Assembly (NCBI GenBank): GCA_016193065.1
Contig: JACPSX010000198.1
Coordinates: 1 to 18,065, forward strand
Direction of reading: 5' to 3'
DNA length: 18,065 nucleotides
Source: Candidatus Tectimicrobiota bacterium
GTDB lineage: Bacteria; JACPSX01
A program made the translations under genes and the position numbers. The notes beneath the pieces are model-generated. The model was given only the letters and a program-made list of their open reading frames with translations, had not been told where the DNA came from and did no database searches. This document shows positions 1-7,361 of the stretch, piece after piece; the stretch's first letter is position 1, and each line of letters opens with the position of its first letter.

Positions 1-4
1 CATC

Positions 5-1165
5 ATGCATTGGAAAGGGGGGCTTGCTATCGCGCTCGTGGCCGCACTGGTTCTGGGAGCCTCGGGCGCCATGGCCGCGGAGACCTACAAGATTGGAGCC
101 ATCTTCGCCCTTACCGGACCCGCATCGTCCCTGGGAATTCCGGAGAGGAACACTGCCTTACTGATTCAGGACGAGCTCAACAAGAAGGGGGGGATCCGGG
201 GGCCCGATGGCCAGATGCACCCCGTCCAGATCATCATCTACGATACAGCCAGCGAGGAAACCAAGACCGTTCTGGCCACCAAGAAGCTGATCGAGGAAGA
301 CAAGGTTTCGGCGATAGTCGGCCCTACTCAGAGCGGGGAGAGCCTGGCGATCGTGGACACCGTGCAGAAGGCCCAGATCCCGCTCATCTCGGCAGCGGCC
401 AGCATCAAGATCGTGGAGCCCGTGAAAGACCGCAAGTGGGTATTTAAAACTCCCCAGAGTGATACCCTGATCGCCTCGGTGCTGATCAGCTTCCTGAAGG
501 AGAAAAATCTCTCCAAGGTGGCATTTCTGAGCGTCAACAATGCCTTTGGGGACAGCGGCCGGGTGGAATTTGAAAAGGTCGCTGAAAAGTCGGGCTTGCA
601 AATCGTCGCCAGGGAAAAATTCGACGCTACGGATAAAGATATAACCGCCCAGCTCACCCGCCTGCGCGGGACCGATTTCCAGGCGGCCGTGGTGTGGGCC
701 ATCCCGCCGGCGGCCTCCATCGTTACGAAAAACTACCGGCAGATTGGCCTGCGCCAGCCCCTGTTCCAGAGCCACGGGGTGGGCAACAAGGCTTTCATCG
801 ATCTGGCCGGTCCGGCCGCCAACGGAGTTATCTTCCCGGTGGGCAAGTTGGTGGTAGCCGAAGATCTCCCCGGCAGCGACGCGCAAAAATCCGTTCTGGT
901 TCAGTACGCCAAAGATTACGAGGCCCGCTTTGGTCCCCGCAGCACCTTTGGGGGGCATGCCTGGGACGGATTGCGGATCGTCCTGAAAGCCATGGAAAAA
1001 GCCGGCAGCGACCGGGCCAAGATCCGGGACGCCGTCGAGGGGATGAAAGAATTCGTGGGAATCAGCGGGGTCTTCAGATTTTCCGCCCAAGATCACAACG
1101 GTCTGGACACCCGGGCCGTCACTATGGTGGAGATCAAGGACGGTAAGTGGACCCTCGCCAGGTGA
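5..1165 (+). CDS. livK: Branched-chain amino acid-type ABC transporter, periplasmic substrate-binding protein
   Basis: Periplasmic type I binding protein that would deliver amino acids, amides or small organic acids to the LivHMGF permease. The 386-residue product starts with a signal peptide: K4, a hydrophobic core at about 7-20, and a probable cut after A-M-A near residue 25. The mature protein opens with Y-K-I-G-A-I-F-A-L-T-G-P, the usual start of this family, and S-A-A-A-S near residue 130 is typical of the binding cleft. The length is normal. The ATG lies 4 bases from the window edge, so the ribosome site is not visible and a slightly earlier start cannot be excluded, but the signal peptide is complete from this ATG. 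It is the first gene seen of livKHMGF-tetR. The true ligand cannot be read from sequence; many homologues are annotated LivK but bind other compounds. Confidence 0.93.
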   Translation: MHWKGGLAIALVAALVLGASGAMAAETYKIGAIFALTGPASSLGIPERNTALLIQDELNKKGGIRGPDGQMHPVQIIIYDTASEETKTVLATKKLIEEDKVSAIVGPTQSGESLAIVDTVQKAQIPLISAAASIKIVEPVKDRKWVFKTPQSDTLIASVLISFLKEKNLSKVAFLSVNNAFGDSGRVEFEKVAEKSGLQIVAREKFDATDKDITAQLTRLRGTDFQAAVVWAIPPAASIVTKNYRQIGLRQPLFQSHGVGNKAFIDLAGPAANGVIFPVGKLVVAEDLPGSDAQKSVLVQYAKDYEARFGPRSTFGGHAWDGLRIVLKAMEKAGSDRAKIRDAVEGMKEFVGISGVFRFSAQDHNGLDTRAVTMVEIKDGKWTLAR

Positions 1166-1174
1166 ACACCATCC

Positions 1175-1200
1175 GGGGAGGCGCCTCCAGGCGCCTCCCC
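1175..1200 (+). promoter_or_regulatory. Strong intercistronic hairpin between livK and livH
   Basis: A perfect 11-bp inverted repeat (arms GGGGAGGCGCC and GGCGCCTCCCC, loop TCCA) starts 10 nt after the livK stop. No T-run follows, so it is not a classic intrinsic terminator. Hairpins at this place in binding-protein operons often stabilise the upstream mRNA or partly stop transcription, giving more binding protein than permease. That role is inferred here. Confidence 0.75.
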
Positions 1201-1252
1201 ATTCGCCAGGATGGCAAGCTAAAACCGTAGTGAAAAACCGCAAGGCGTGGCG

Positions 1253-2131
1253 ATGACCCTTTTGGGAAGTCAAATACTGCAGTATGTTCTGTCGGGAATC
1301 GTGGTGGGGGGAATCTACGCTCTCATCGCCATTGGGTTCGTGGTTATCTTCAACGTCACCGGAATCATCAACTTCGCCCAGGGGGAATTCGTGATGTTCG
1401 GCGGGATGCTGGCCGTCTCGCTGAATCAGGCGGGCTTTCCTCTGGGCGGGGCGCTGCTGGCGGCGACTCTTCTCACCGCATTGCTGGGCGCTTTGGTGGA
1501 AAGGGCGGCCATTAAACCGGCCAAGACGGCCTCCATCTCCACGCAGATCATCATCACGATCGGAGCCTCCATTGCCCTGCGGGGGATTGCTTTGATGATT
1601 TGGGGCACGGACCCATACCCCCTCCCCTCCTTCAGCGACGGGCCGCCCCTGGTTGTGGCCGAAGCCGCCGTCGTGCAGCAGGGACTGTGGGTCATCGGCG
1701 TCACTCTTCTGCTCCTGGTCGGGTTGCACGCCTTCTTCCACCGGACACTTCTAGGAAAGGCCCTGCGGGCCTGCGCCTACAACTCCGTGGGGGCACTTCT
1801 GAACGGCATCAGCGTGAGCCGCATGAGCCTGCTCTCCTTCTCCCTGAGCGCGGGCCTGTCGGCCGTGGCCGGGATCGTCATCTCCCCGATCACCTACGCC
1901 ACCTACGACATGGGGAGTATGCTGGGGCTGAAGGGATTCGTGGCCGCCATGGTCGGGGGGCTCACCAGCATTCAGGGAGCCGTAGTTGGCGGCCTGTTGG
2001 TCGGCATCCTGGAATCCCTGGGAGCCGGAGTCGTGTCCTCCGGTTACAAGGATGCGGTGGCTTTCCTGGTGCTGCTCGCCCTGTTTTTCCTGAAGCCTGA
2101 AGGGATCCTGGGAGGGAAGGCGAAGGCATGA
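1253..2131 (+). CDS. livH: Branched-chain amino acid-type ABC transporter permease LivH
   Basis: Inner-membrane permease that pairs with LivM to form the transport channel. It is almost entirely hydrophobic, with the LivH-type N-terminus (G-G-I-Y-A-L-I-A-I-G-F-V-V-I-F-N-V-T) followed by N-F-A-Q-G-E-F-V-M-F-G, and the C-terminal A-M-V-G-G-L-T-S-I-Q-G-A-V-V-G-G signature. I chose ATG 1253 (292 residues) over the in-frame GTG at 1247 because AAGG at 1242-1245 sits 7 nt before the ATG but only 1 nt before the GTG. The stop overlaps the livM start in ATGA, so the two are translationally coupled. Family assignment is firm; the substrate is not known. Confidence 0.93.
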   Translation: MTLLGSQILQYVLSGIVVGGIYALIAIGFVVIFNVTGIINFAQGEFVMFGGMLAVSLNQAGFPLGGALLAATLLTALLGALVERAAIKPAKTASISTQIIITIGASIALRGIALMIWGTDPYPLPSFSDGPPLVVAEAAVVQQGLWVIGVTLLLLVGLHAFFHRTLLGKALRACAYNSVGALLNGISVSRMSLLSFSLSAGLSAVAGIVISPITYATYDMGSMLGLKGFVAAMVGGLTSIQGAVVGGLLVGILESLGAGVVSSGYKDAVAFLVLLALFFLKPEGILGGKAKA

Positions 2132-3099
2132 AGATACCCTTCATCTGGACGGCAATCGCCGCAGGATTGGCTTTGCTGCCTGTGGTTCTTCCCAGCAATT
2201 ACTACCTGGGGATTATGATCTTCATCGGGCTCAACTCCCTGGCCGCCATGGGGCTGTGCCTGCTCATGGGCTACGCGGGCCAAATTTCCCTCGGACACGC
2301 CGCCTTTTTTGGGATGGGTGCCTACATCTCGGGGATTCTTTCGGTCTCCTATGGTTTCCCCCCCTGGCTGTCCGTGATCGCTGCCGTTACCGCCACCGCA
2401 TTGCTGGCCTTCGTTCTGGGTGTCCCAATCCTGCGATTGCAGGGCTACTATCTGGCTGTAGCCACTCTAGGGCTGGGCATCATCGTGTACCTGGTTTTTA
2501 TGAACTGGACTTCTTTGACAGGAGGACCCTCGGGCCTGTCGGCGATTCCTTATCTGGCACTGGGGCCGCTCAGCTTTAACCGGGATCTCAAGGTTTACTA
2601 CCTGGTTTGGGCCGTGGTTTTTCTCGCGCTGGCCTGCGGGCACAACATCGTGAAGTCCCGGGTCGGCAGGGCCCTGCGTTCCATACACAGCAGCGAGATC
2701 GCGGCTCAGGCCATGGGCATCAACACGGGCCGCTACAAAGTTAAGGTCTTTGCTCTAAGCGCCGCCTACGCGGCCTTGGCCGGGGGGCTTTATGCTCACT
2801 ACCTGACGTTTATTAGCCCTGCCCCCTTTGGCTTTCAATTCTCCATCGAGCTTCTTGTCATGGTCGTGGTCGGAGGGATCGGGGATTTATCGGGAGCCAT
2901 CTTGGGTGCCGCGGTAATCACCTTGCTTAGCGAGATACTCAGAGACCTTATGCCCCATCTCTTTTCTTACGGAGCCGGAGAATACGAAATCGTCTTCTTC
3001 GGGATTCTGCTTATCGTGTTCATGATCTTCCTGCCCGGGGGGTTGGTCCAGGGTCTGGATTTCCTGCGGCGGCGGCCCCGGGTGATGGCCCAGAGGTAA
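2128..3099 (+). CDS. livM: Branched-chain amino acid-type ABC transporter permease LivM
   Basis: Second inner-membrane permease subunit, 323 residues, normal for LivM without N-terminal extension. Visible family features are L-M-G-Y-A-G-Q-I-S-L-G-H-A-A-F-F-G-M-G-A-Y near residues 47-67, G-Y-Y-L-A-V-A-T-L-G-L-G near 109, T-G-G-P-S-G-L near 130, the loop with S-E-I-A-A-Q-A-M-G-I-N near 190-200 (EAA-like loop that contacts the ATPase), and the C-terminal V-V-V-G-G-I-G-D-L-S-G-A-I-L-G-A block. The start overlaps the livH stop by 4 nt, and livG begins 2 nt after its stop. It works with LivH, LivG and LivF. Confidence 0.93.
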   Translation: MKIPFIWTAIAAGLALLPVVLPSNYYLGIMIFIGLNSLAAMGLCLLMGYAGQISLGHAAFFGMGAYISGILSVSYGFPPWLSVIAAVTATALLAFVLGVPILRLQGYYLAVATLGLGIIVYLVFMNWTSLTGGPSGLSAIPYLALGPLSFNRDLKVYYLVWAVVFLALACGHNIVKSRVGRALRSIHSSEIAAQAMGINTGRYKVKVFALSAAYAALAGGLYAHYLTFISPAPFGFQFSIELLVMVVVGGIGDLSGAILGAAVITLLSEILRDLMPHLFSYGAGEYEIVFFGILLIVFMIFLPGGLVQGLDFLRRRPRVMAQR

Positions 3100-3101
3100 C
3101 A

Positions 3102-3875
3102 GTGAGCTTACTGCAAGTAAAGCGGATCACGAAGCACTTTGGCGGGCTTACGGCTCTCTCGGACTTAAGCTTCTCCGTCGAGGAGGGGAAGGTCTTCGGC
3201 CTCATCGGCCCCAACGGAGCCGGCAAAACCACGCTTCTCAATATCATTTCCGGTTTTCTCAAGGCCACCTCCGGAAACATCATCCTGCAGGGAAAATCCA
3301 TCACTGGATGCCACCCTCACATACTGGCCAGCCGGGGAATCAGCCGCACGTTTCAAAACGGCCAGATCTTCGGCAACATGACTGCTCTGGAAAATGTCAT
3401 GGTGGGGTGTCATATCCGCTTCGGCGGGGAATTCCTCAACGCCGCCCTGCAGACAGGTTGGAGCCGTCGGCAGGAGGGAGAAATTCGCCAGGTATCAGTG
3501 GAAATTCTTGCCTCCATGGGTCTGCAGGCCTGGGCTCAGGAACCCGCCGACAGTCTTCCGTTCGGGCTCCAGCGCTTGTTGGAGATCGCCAGAGGAGTGG
3601 CCACCAAACCCCGGCTCCTGCTGCTGGATGAGCCCGCCGCGGGACTCAACCGCGAGGAAAAGGAGCGTCTAACCCTGGAGATCGCCAGACTCCGATGCCA
3701 GGGGATTACGATCATCTTGGTGGAACACGATATGGATGTCGTCATGTCCATCTGCGACCGGCTCGTGGTTCTCAATTACGGCCAGAAGATTGCCGAGGGA
3801 ACCCCCGAGGAAGTTCAGAAGGATCGGGAGGTCGTTGCCGCCTACCTGGGAGACGAAGATGGTTTCCATGCTTGA
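3102..3875 (+). CDS. livG: Branched-chain amino acid-type ABC transporter ATP-binding protein LivG
   Basis: Cytoplasmic ATPase subunit of the Liv transporter, 257 residues. Motifs in order: Walker A GPNGAGKT at 36-43, Q-loop glutamine in R-T-F-Q-N at 85, signature L-P-F-G-L-Q-R at 152-158, Walker B LLLLDEP at 172-178, and switch histidine H209 in V-E-H-D. The signature departs from LSGGQ but keeps the Gly and the final Gln; Pro at the second place is common in LivG, while Leu in place of the first Gln is less usual. The start is GTG, with AGAGG at 3092-3096 five nt upstream. The 3' end overlaps livF by 17 nt. Confidence 0.93.
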   Translation: MSLLQVKRITKHFGGLTALSDLSFSVEEGKVFGLIGPNGAGKTTLLNIISGFLKATSGNIILQGKSITGCHPHILASRGISRTFQNGQIFGNMTALENVMVGCHIRFGGEFLNAALQTGWSRRQEGEIRQVSVEILASMGLQAWAQEPADSLPFGLQRLLEIARGVATKPRLLLLDEPAAGLNREEKERLTLEIARLRCQGITIILVEHDMDVVMSICDRLVVLNYGQKIAEGTPEEVQKDREVVAAYLGDEDGFHA

Positions 3876-4617
3876 CGTGAGCGGGGTATCAGCCGGATAC
3901 GGCCGCATCGGCGTTTTGAAAGAAATCACTCTCCGGGTTGGACCTGGAGAAATCGTGGCCATCGTGGGGGCAAACGGCGCCGGTAAGTCGACTCTCTTAA
4001 AAACCATTTCGGGGCTGGTCCGGGCCCGGCGCGGAATGATCCGCGTCGAAGATCAGGAGATCACCCACTGGGCTCCCGAGAAGATCGTGCGGTCCGGGGT
4101 GCGACACGTTCCGGAAGGACGACAGCTCTTCGGTCCCCTCTCGGTCCTGGATAACCTCCTGTTGGGTGCCTACGGGGATTCGACCTTAGCCAACCGAAAG
4201 GCAGTTATGGCTCGGGTGGAGCAGGTCTATGAGATCTTTCCCATTCTCCGGCAGCGGAATGCCCAGAGAGCCAATACCTTAAGCGGCGGAGAGCAACAGA
4301 TGCTGGCCATCGGGCGCGCCCTGATGGGGACTACGAAGCTCCTTTTGCTGGATGAGCCAACCACCGGTCTGGCTCCCCTTATCGTGAGAGAGATTCTGAA
4401 TGTGATTTTGCGACTGCGGCGCCAGGGAATTTCCATCTTGCTTGTAGAGCAAAATGCCCGCTTGGCCTTTTCGGTGGCAACACGAGCCTACGTCATGGAA
4501 ACCGGGCGGGTCGTGCTGGCGGGAACCCCGGAGCAGTTGATCCTGGAAGACACGGTTCGCAAGGCGTATTTAGGCAATTCCCCCAAACTGATCAGGACCG
4601 AGGTAACCCAGAGGTAG
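3859..4617 (+). CDS. livF: Branched-chain amino acid-type ABC transporter ATP-binding protein LivF
   Basis: Second ATPase subunit of the Liv transporter, 252 residues from ATG 3859. Walker A G-A-N-G-A-G-K-S-T is at 37-45, followed by the LivF-typical H-V-P-E-G-R-Q-L-F, a canonical signature L-S-G-G-E-Q-Q-M, Walker B L-L-L-L-D-E-P-T-T-G-L-A-P, and V-E-Q-N for the switch region. The frame is open upstream to 3736, but that stretch overlaps livG and does not resemble the family. ATG 3859 has GGGAG at 3848-3852 six nt upstream; ATG 3868 is a less likely alternative. Together livKHMGF is a complete five-part uptake system. Confidence 0.93.
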   Translation: MVSMLDVSGVSAGYGRIGVLKEITLRVGPGEIVAIVGANGAGKSTLLKTISGLVRARRGMIRVEDQEITHWAPEKIVRSGVRHVPEGRQLFGPLSVLDNLLLGAYGDSTLANRKAVMARVEQVYEIFPILRQRNAQRANTLSGGEQQMLAIGRALMGTTKLLLLDEPTTGLAPLIVREILNVILRLRRQGISILLVEQNARLAFSVATRAYVMETGRVVLAGTPEQLILEDTVRKAYLGNSPKLIRTEVTQR

Positions 4618-4628
4618 ATGAGGTAGAT
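4611..4628 (+). repeat. Perfect tandem 9-bp duplication at the livF-tetR junction
   Basis: GAGGTAGAT occurs twice head to tail (4611-4619 and 4620-4628). The first copy holds the TAG stop of livF. The second supplies GAGG, 6 nt before the ATG of the TetR gene. The duplication thus appears to have created or duplicated the ribosome binding site. Confidence 0.8.
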
Positions 4629-4629
4629 T

Positions 4630-5319
4630 ATGAGAATGGAACCCGACAATGGAACACCGGATCCCTACAGCGACAAGCTAGAACCGATCCTGAAGACTGC
4701 CGCCAAGCTCATTGCTGAGAAAGGGTTCGACAAGGCCTCGATTCGTACTCTCGCCCAAGCCCTCGACGTGAGCCTGGCGAGCATCTACTACTACTTCAAG
4801 GGGAAGGAGGAAATCCTCTTCCTCATCCAGGATAGTGCCCTGGACAATCTGTTGTTAAGCCTCCGCGAGCGGCTCTCCCAATCCCAGGATCCCCTGGCAA
4901 GACTTTATGCCTTCATCCATAATCATCTCACCTTTGCCCTCAATTATCCAAACGAACATCGAGTCTGCGCCACCGAGATCGACAGACTTTCGGGAGAATT
5001 CCAACACCGGGTGGCTGAAAAGCGCCGGCTCTATTTCCAGATGGTTTCCTCCATCTACACGGAAATTCAGGAGAAGCATGACCTTTCCTCGGATGACACC
5101 AGGGCTCAGGTCCTCTGCCTTTTTGGAGCACTGAACTGGATTCATACCTGGTACCAGCCCGAAAAAGACGGCGACGTCAACAAACTGAGCCTGCGCATCC
5201 TGCGGGTGTTTGCCCAGGGACTTTCTCTCACCGGGAGGGACAAGATTCCCGGCCTCGAGGAAATTCTGCAGGGGATTTCCGAGCAGAGAATCTTCCGCCT
5301 GGGCGAAGCCCTCTATTGA
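4630..5319 (+). CDS. TetR/AcrR-family transcriptional regulator
   Basis: Probable one-component repressor, 229 residues. The N-terminal DNA-binding domain is clear: I-L-K-T-A-A-K-L-I-A-E-K-G-F at 20-33, then the HTH from about 38 to 57 ending in the hallmark S-I-Y-Y-Y-F-K-G-K-E-E-I-L. The rest is a helical ligand-binding and dimer domain with no recognisable ligand signature. The start is ATG 4630, with GAGG 6 nt upstream; ATG 4636 is possible. It begins 12 nt after livF, so it is likely co-transcribed with the transporter and may regulate it in response to the transported compound or its CoA derivative. That is an inference from position; similar TetR-Liv pairs are common near acyl or aromatic acid catabolic genes. 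Confidence 0.9.
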   Translation: MRMEPDNGTPDPYSDKLEPILKTAAKLIAEKGFDKASIRTLAQALDVSLASIYYYFKGKEEILFLIQDSALDNLLLSLRERLSQSQDPLARLYAFIHNHLTFALNYPNEHRVCATEIDRLSGEFQHRVAEKRRLYFQMVSSIYTEIQEKHDLSSDDTRAQVLCLFGALNWIHTWYQPEKDGDVNKLSLRILRVFAQGLSLTGRDKIPGLEEILQGISEQRIFRLGEALY

Positions 5320-5360
5320 ACCAGGGAGCCTCGGTTCTCTGCAGTGTTTTCCTCGAAAGA

Positions 5361-5804
5361 TCAAGAACTCTGGGGAAATTTGTGGGAGGAGATCAGGGAG
5401 AGTGCCCGGTGCATCTCCCGGTCCGGGGTAATTTCCCTCAGGATGTGGACGATCAGGGGGGGCTTTTCCTCGCCCGCAGGCAGGGAGAGAATGGTGATGT
5501 TCAGGCGTACCTCTGCACCGCCGGCGCGGGGCACCAGGAGATCAAACCTCTGGATGGGAAGTTCTCGTTCGACCATCACTTTTACCGGACAGCAGTTGTA
5601 GCAAAACAGGTTCCGAAACATATCTTTTCCCTGGAAGACCTCGTAACATGGCCGTCCCAGGGCGCGGGAGGATTCGACTTCCAGGATCCGCTCCAATTCC
5701 GAATTCCAAAGGGTGATGAAGCCGTTCCCGTCCACGACAAACACCCCATCGCCGGCCCCGGCCAGCCCCTCCAGCCACAACTTTAAGACCTCAGGGACTT
5801 CCAA
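5361..5804 (-). CDS. PAS-domain protein without an output domain
   Basis: Predicted cytoplasmic sensor of 147 residues, nearly all a single PAS fold: G-D-G-V-F-V-V-D near 18-25, I-T-L-W-N near 30-34, G-R-P-C-Y-E-V near 50-56, N-L-F-C-Y-N-C-C near 65-72. It is clearly paralogous to the PAS domain of the LuxR-type regulator just upstream on the same strand and shares its C-x14-C-x3-C pattern. It stops soon after the PAS domain, where the paralog continues into a linker and HTH. The start is TTG, supported by GGGGAGGA about 3 nt upstream; no ATG fits. It is convergent with the TetR gene, leaving 41 nt between the two stops. It may be a shortened copy, or a small partner that forms heterodimers with the full-length regulator; neither is shown. 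Confidence 0.8.
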   Translation of the reverse strand: MEVPEVLKLWLEGLAGAGDGVFVVDGNGFITLWNSELERILEVESSRALGRPCYEVFQGKDMFRNLFCYNCCPVKVMVERELPIQRFDLLVPRAGGAEVRLNITILSLPAGEEKPPLIVHILREITPDREMHRALSLISSHKFPQSS

Positions 5805-5832
5805 TTTTCCTCCCCTGGACTTTCACATGTTT

Positions 5833-5917
5833 CTAACATTTCCTATGGCCCATCCTAGCGCCCCTGCCGGGGTCGGGGAATAGTGCAAACACGCTAATTT
5901 CCTATACCGGATGGCCC
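5833..5917. repeat. Imperfect direct repeat upstream of the PAS-only gene
   Basis: Two related blocks occur at 5833-5852 and 5894-5917. Both contain CTAA, then TTTCCTAT, then TGGCCCA; the second has an extra ACCGGA before the last word. The exact 9-mer ATTTCCTAT starts at 5838 and 5897. Position in the leader of the PAS-only gene suggests regulator sites, but no known box is recognised. Confidence 0.45.
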
Positions 5918-5929
5918 AAACCGTCCGGT
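5906..5929. promoter_or_regulatory. Hairpin/dyad between the two PAS genes
   Basis: ACCGGATGG and CCGTCCGGT form a 9-bp stem with one G-T pair around the 6-nt loop CCCAAA. A further ACCGG follows at 5932-5936. No T-run follows on the minus strand, so an operator or a weak terminator after the PAS-LuxR gene are both possible. Confidence 0.4.
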
Positions 5930-6024
5930 CTACCGGAAAATCGCAAAACGTTCCCCGGCCTTTTCTGTAGTTTCCACCGCGGAGAGGACGCCGCTGGGGA
6001 AAGCAGTGAAACGAGGCAGGCAGA

Positions 6025-6699
6025 TCAGATCAAGTGATTTTGATATGCGTAGACGACCGCTTCCAGCTTGCTGTGCACTCCCAGCTTCATGAGTATGTTC
6101 TGGGTGTGATTTCGCACCGTGGCGGGGCTGATGTAGAGCTGTTCGGCAATCGCCTGAGGATCGAGCCCCTTGGCTGTGAGCTTTAAGACCTCGAGCTCCC
6201 GCGAGGTGAGCCTGGGAGGGGCGGCGCTGGTAGTTTCTTCCTGATCCTGGTTGGCCTCCTTTTCAGGCCAGGGGAGCTCCTCCCTCAAATCCAGGAGCTG
6301 ACGGACGAGCTTTTGCAACTGCTCTCGTTGCTCGACTTCACGGAAGAGATGGAGCATCGTGAACAGATTTCTCTTGACTCCGGGGATAATCAGGACGCTG
6401 ACGTTGGCCCAAAGGGACTTTCCGTTTTTCCCCTTCATGAGAAGGTCGTAATTGCGGATCGGCTCGCCTTTCTTGGCCAACCGCATCACCTGGCAATCCT
6501 GGAAACAGAACAGGTTCTCGTACTGATCCCGACCCGAGACGACTTCGAAGCAATGCTTCCCCACCACCTCTTCCGATTTAAACCCGAGCAGCTTCTCGGC
6601 GGCCTTGTTCCACATGACGATACGGCCGCGCGCATCAATCGCAAAGGCTCCATCCGCAGTTGTCGATATGATATCCAGCACGTCCTTTTCCTTGCCCAC
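6025..6699 (-). CDS. PAS-LuxR (GerE-type HTH) transcriptional regulator
   Basis: Probable one-component regulator with an N-terminal PAS sensor and C-terminal LuxR-type HTH. From GTG 6699 the product is 224 residues: PAS at about 12-120, a charged linker rich in Glu and Gln, then L-T-S-R-E-L-E-V-L-K-L-T-A-K-G and the recognition helix I-S-P-A-T-V-R-N-H near the C-terminus. PAS cysteines follow C-x14-C-x3-C (H-C-F-E-V, N-L-F-C-F-Q-D-C). The frame is open to 6933, but I chose GTG because AAGGG lies 4 nt upstream, the N-terminus then matches the paralog, and a likely promoter lies at 6762-6789, downstream of the longer start. With no receiver domain, it should sense its signal through PAS. Targets are unknown; the neighbouring PAS gene and the bc operon are candidates. 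Confidence 0.85.
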   Translation of the reverse strand: MGKEKDVLDIISTTADGAFAIDARGRIVMWNKAAEKLLGFKSEEVVGKHCFEVVSGRDQYENLFCFQDCQVMRLAKKGEPIRNYDLLMKGKNGKSLWANVSVLIIPGVKRNLFTMLHLFREVEQREQLQKLVRQLLDLREELPWPEKEANQDQEETTSAAPPRLTSRELEVLKLTAKGLDPQAIAEQLYISPATVRNHTQNILMKLGVHSKLEAVVYAYQNHLI

Positions 6700-6761
6700 T
6701 GTTCCCTTCCCCCACTGGCCTATGGAAAATAGACTATCCTCCGGCGCGTGTACGTAAGCAT

Positions 6762-6789
6762 ATTTTACTAAAGATTTTACATTACTCAA
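6762..6789 (-). promoter_or_regulatory. Sigma-70-type promoter for the PAS-LuxR gene
   Basis: On the minus strand TTGAGT (6789-6784) and TAAAAT (6767-6762) are 16 nt apart, 4/6 and 5/6 matches to the consensus -35 and -10. The predicted transcript would begin near 6755, giving a leader of about 55 nt before GTG 6699. Confidence 0.55.
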
Positions 6790-6942
6790 ATGGTTTTTTG
6801 TGCGGAAATGGACCCAGGCAAGACTAAAAAATGGGGAAATGGGGGGCAACAGATGGAGGGGGGAAATCTGTTGCCCCACAGGAAACGTCTCCCGCGACGT
6901 TCCACCACTCCCCAAGGCAAAAGACGGGGGCAAGGAGAGATC

Positions 6943-7074
6943 TCAAGGCTCCTCTGAGGAACGAGCCCAGTCTCCCCGGAGCACCCGGAAAAGCAAATAA
7001 GCAAACCCACCCGCCGTCCCGGACAAGAACGTGTAGGCCATTACAAGATCAAAACTGAGAAGTTGCTGTCCCAT
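6943..7074 (-). CDS. Possible 43-residue small membrane protein (tentative)
   Basis: A short frame on the minus strand from ATG 7074 to TGA 6943. Residues 5-33 are largely hydrophobic (for example L-L-S-F-D-L-V-M-A-Y-T-F-L), followed by a charged tail with R-G-D-W-A-R-S-S-E-E-P. The composition suits a single-pass membrane peptide. Against it, the best ribosome-site candidate, AGGAAGG, is about 12 nt before the ATG, and I recognise no family. It lies upstream of, and on the same strand as, the PAS-LuxR promoter. It could be chance. Confidence 0.25.
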   Translation of the reverse strand: MGQQLLSFDLVMAYTFLSGTAGGFAYLLFRVLRGDWARSSEEP

Positions 7075-7361
7075 TGGGTTGAGTTTGCCTTCCTATGATC
7101 TGTACCGCCCACTCTTCGGGAGCTTCACGGGCATGCTGAACAGCCTGAACTCCCTGCGCTCCATTTATACTCCACTTGTCGGAAAGTGCAATTTCGATAC
7201 CTTTTCAGGATCCCCCGAAAAGAAGCATTTCCAGTAGGTTCCAGACCCGACCCAAATCAAACCCGGGAATCAATGGGTGCTTTGACCCAACATCTGTGTG
7301 AAATCACTCAGCGCTCCGGAAATGACGCCGAGATTCGCGGGCAGCGGCATACCCCTATTGA
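7075..7361. other. Gene-poor stretch without a convincing gene
   Basis: This part of the 6700-7780 gap has only short frames. An 80-residue plus-strand frame at 7186-7428 and a minus-strand frame crossing about 7160-7050 have ordinary amino-acid composition, but neither has a good ribosome site or a family I recognise. The stretch may hold decayed coding sequence or an uncharacterised RNA. I see no tRNA or insertion-sequence ends. Confidence 0.4.

Noticed and set aside
158-1741. Long minus-strand open frame antisense to livK and livH
   Set aside because: It is a by-product of GC-rich codons on the opposite strand; the protein is low-complexity, rich in Gly, His and Pro, and the plus-strand genes are certain.
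6700-6933. 78-residue N-terminal extension of the PAS-LuxR protein from a start at 6933
   Set aside because: It has no family features, it lies upstream of the likely promoter (6762-6789), and GTG 6699 has a good ribosome site and matches the paralog start.
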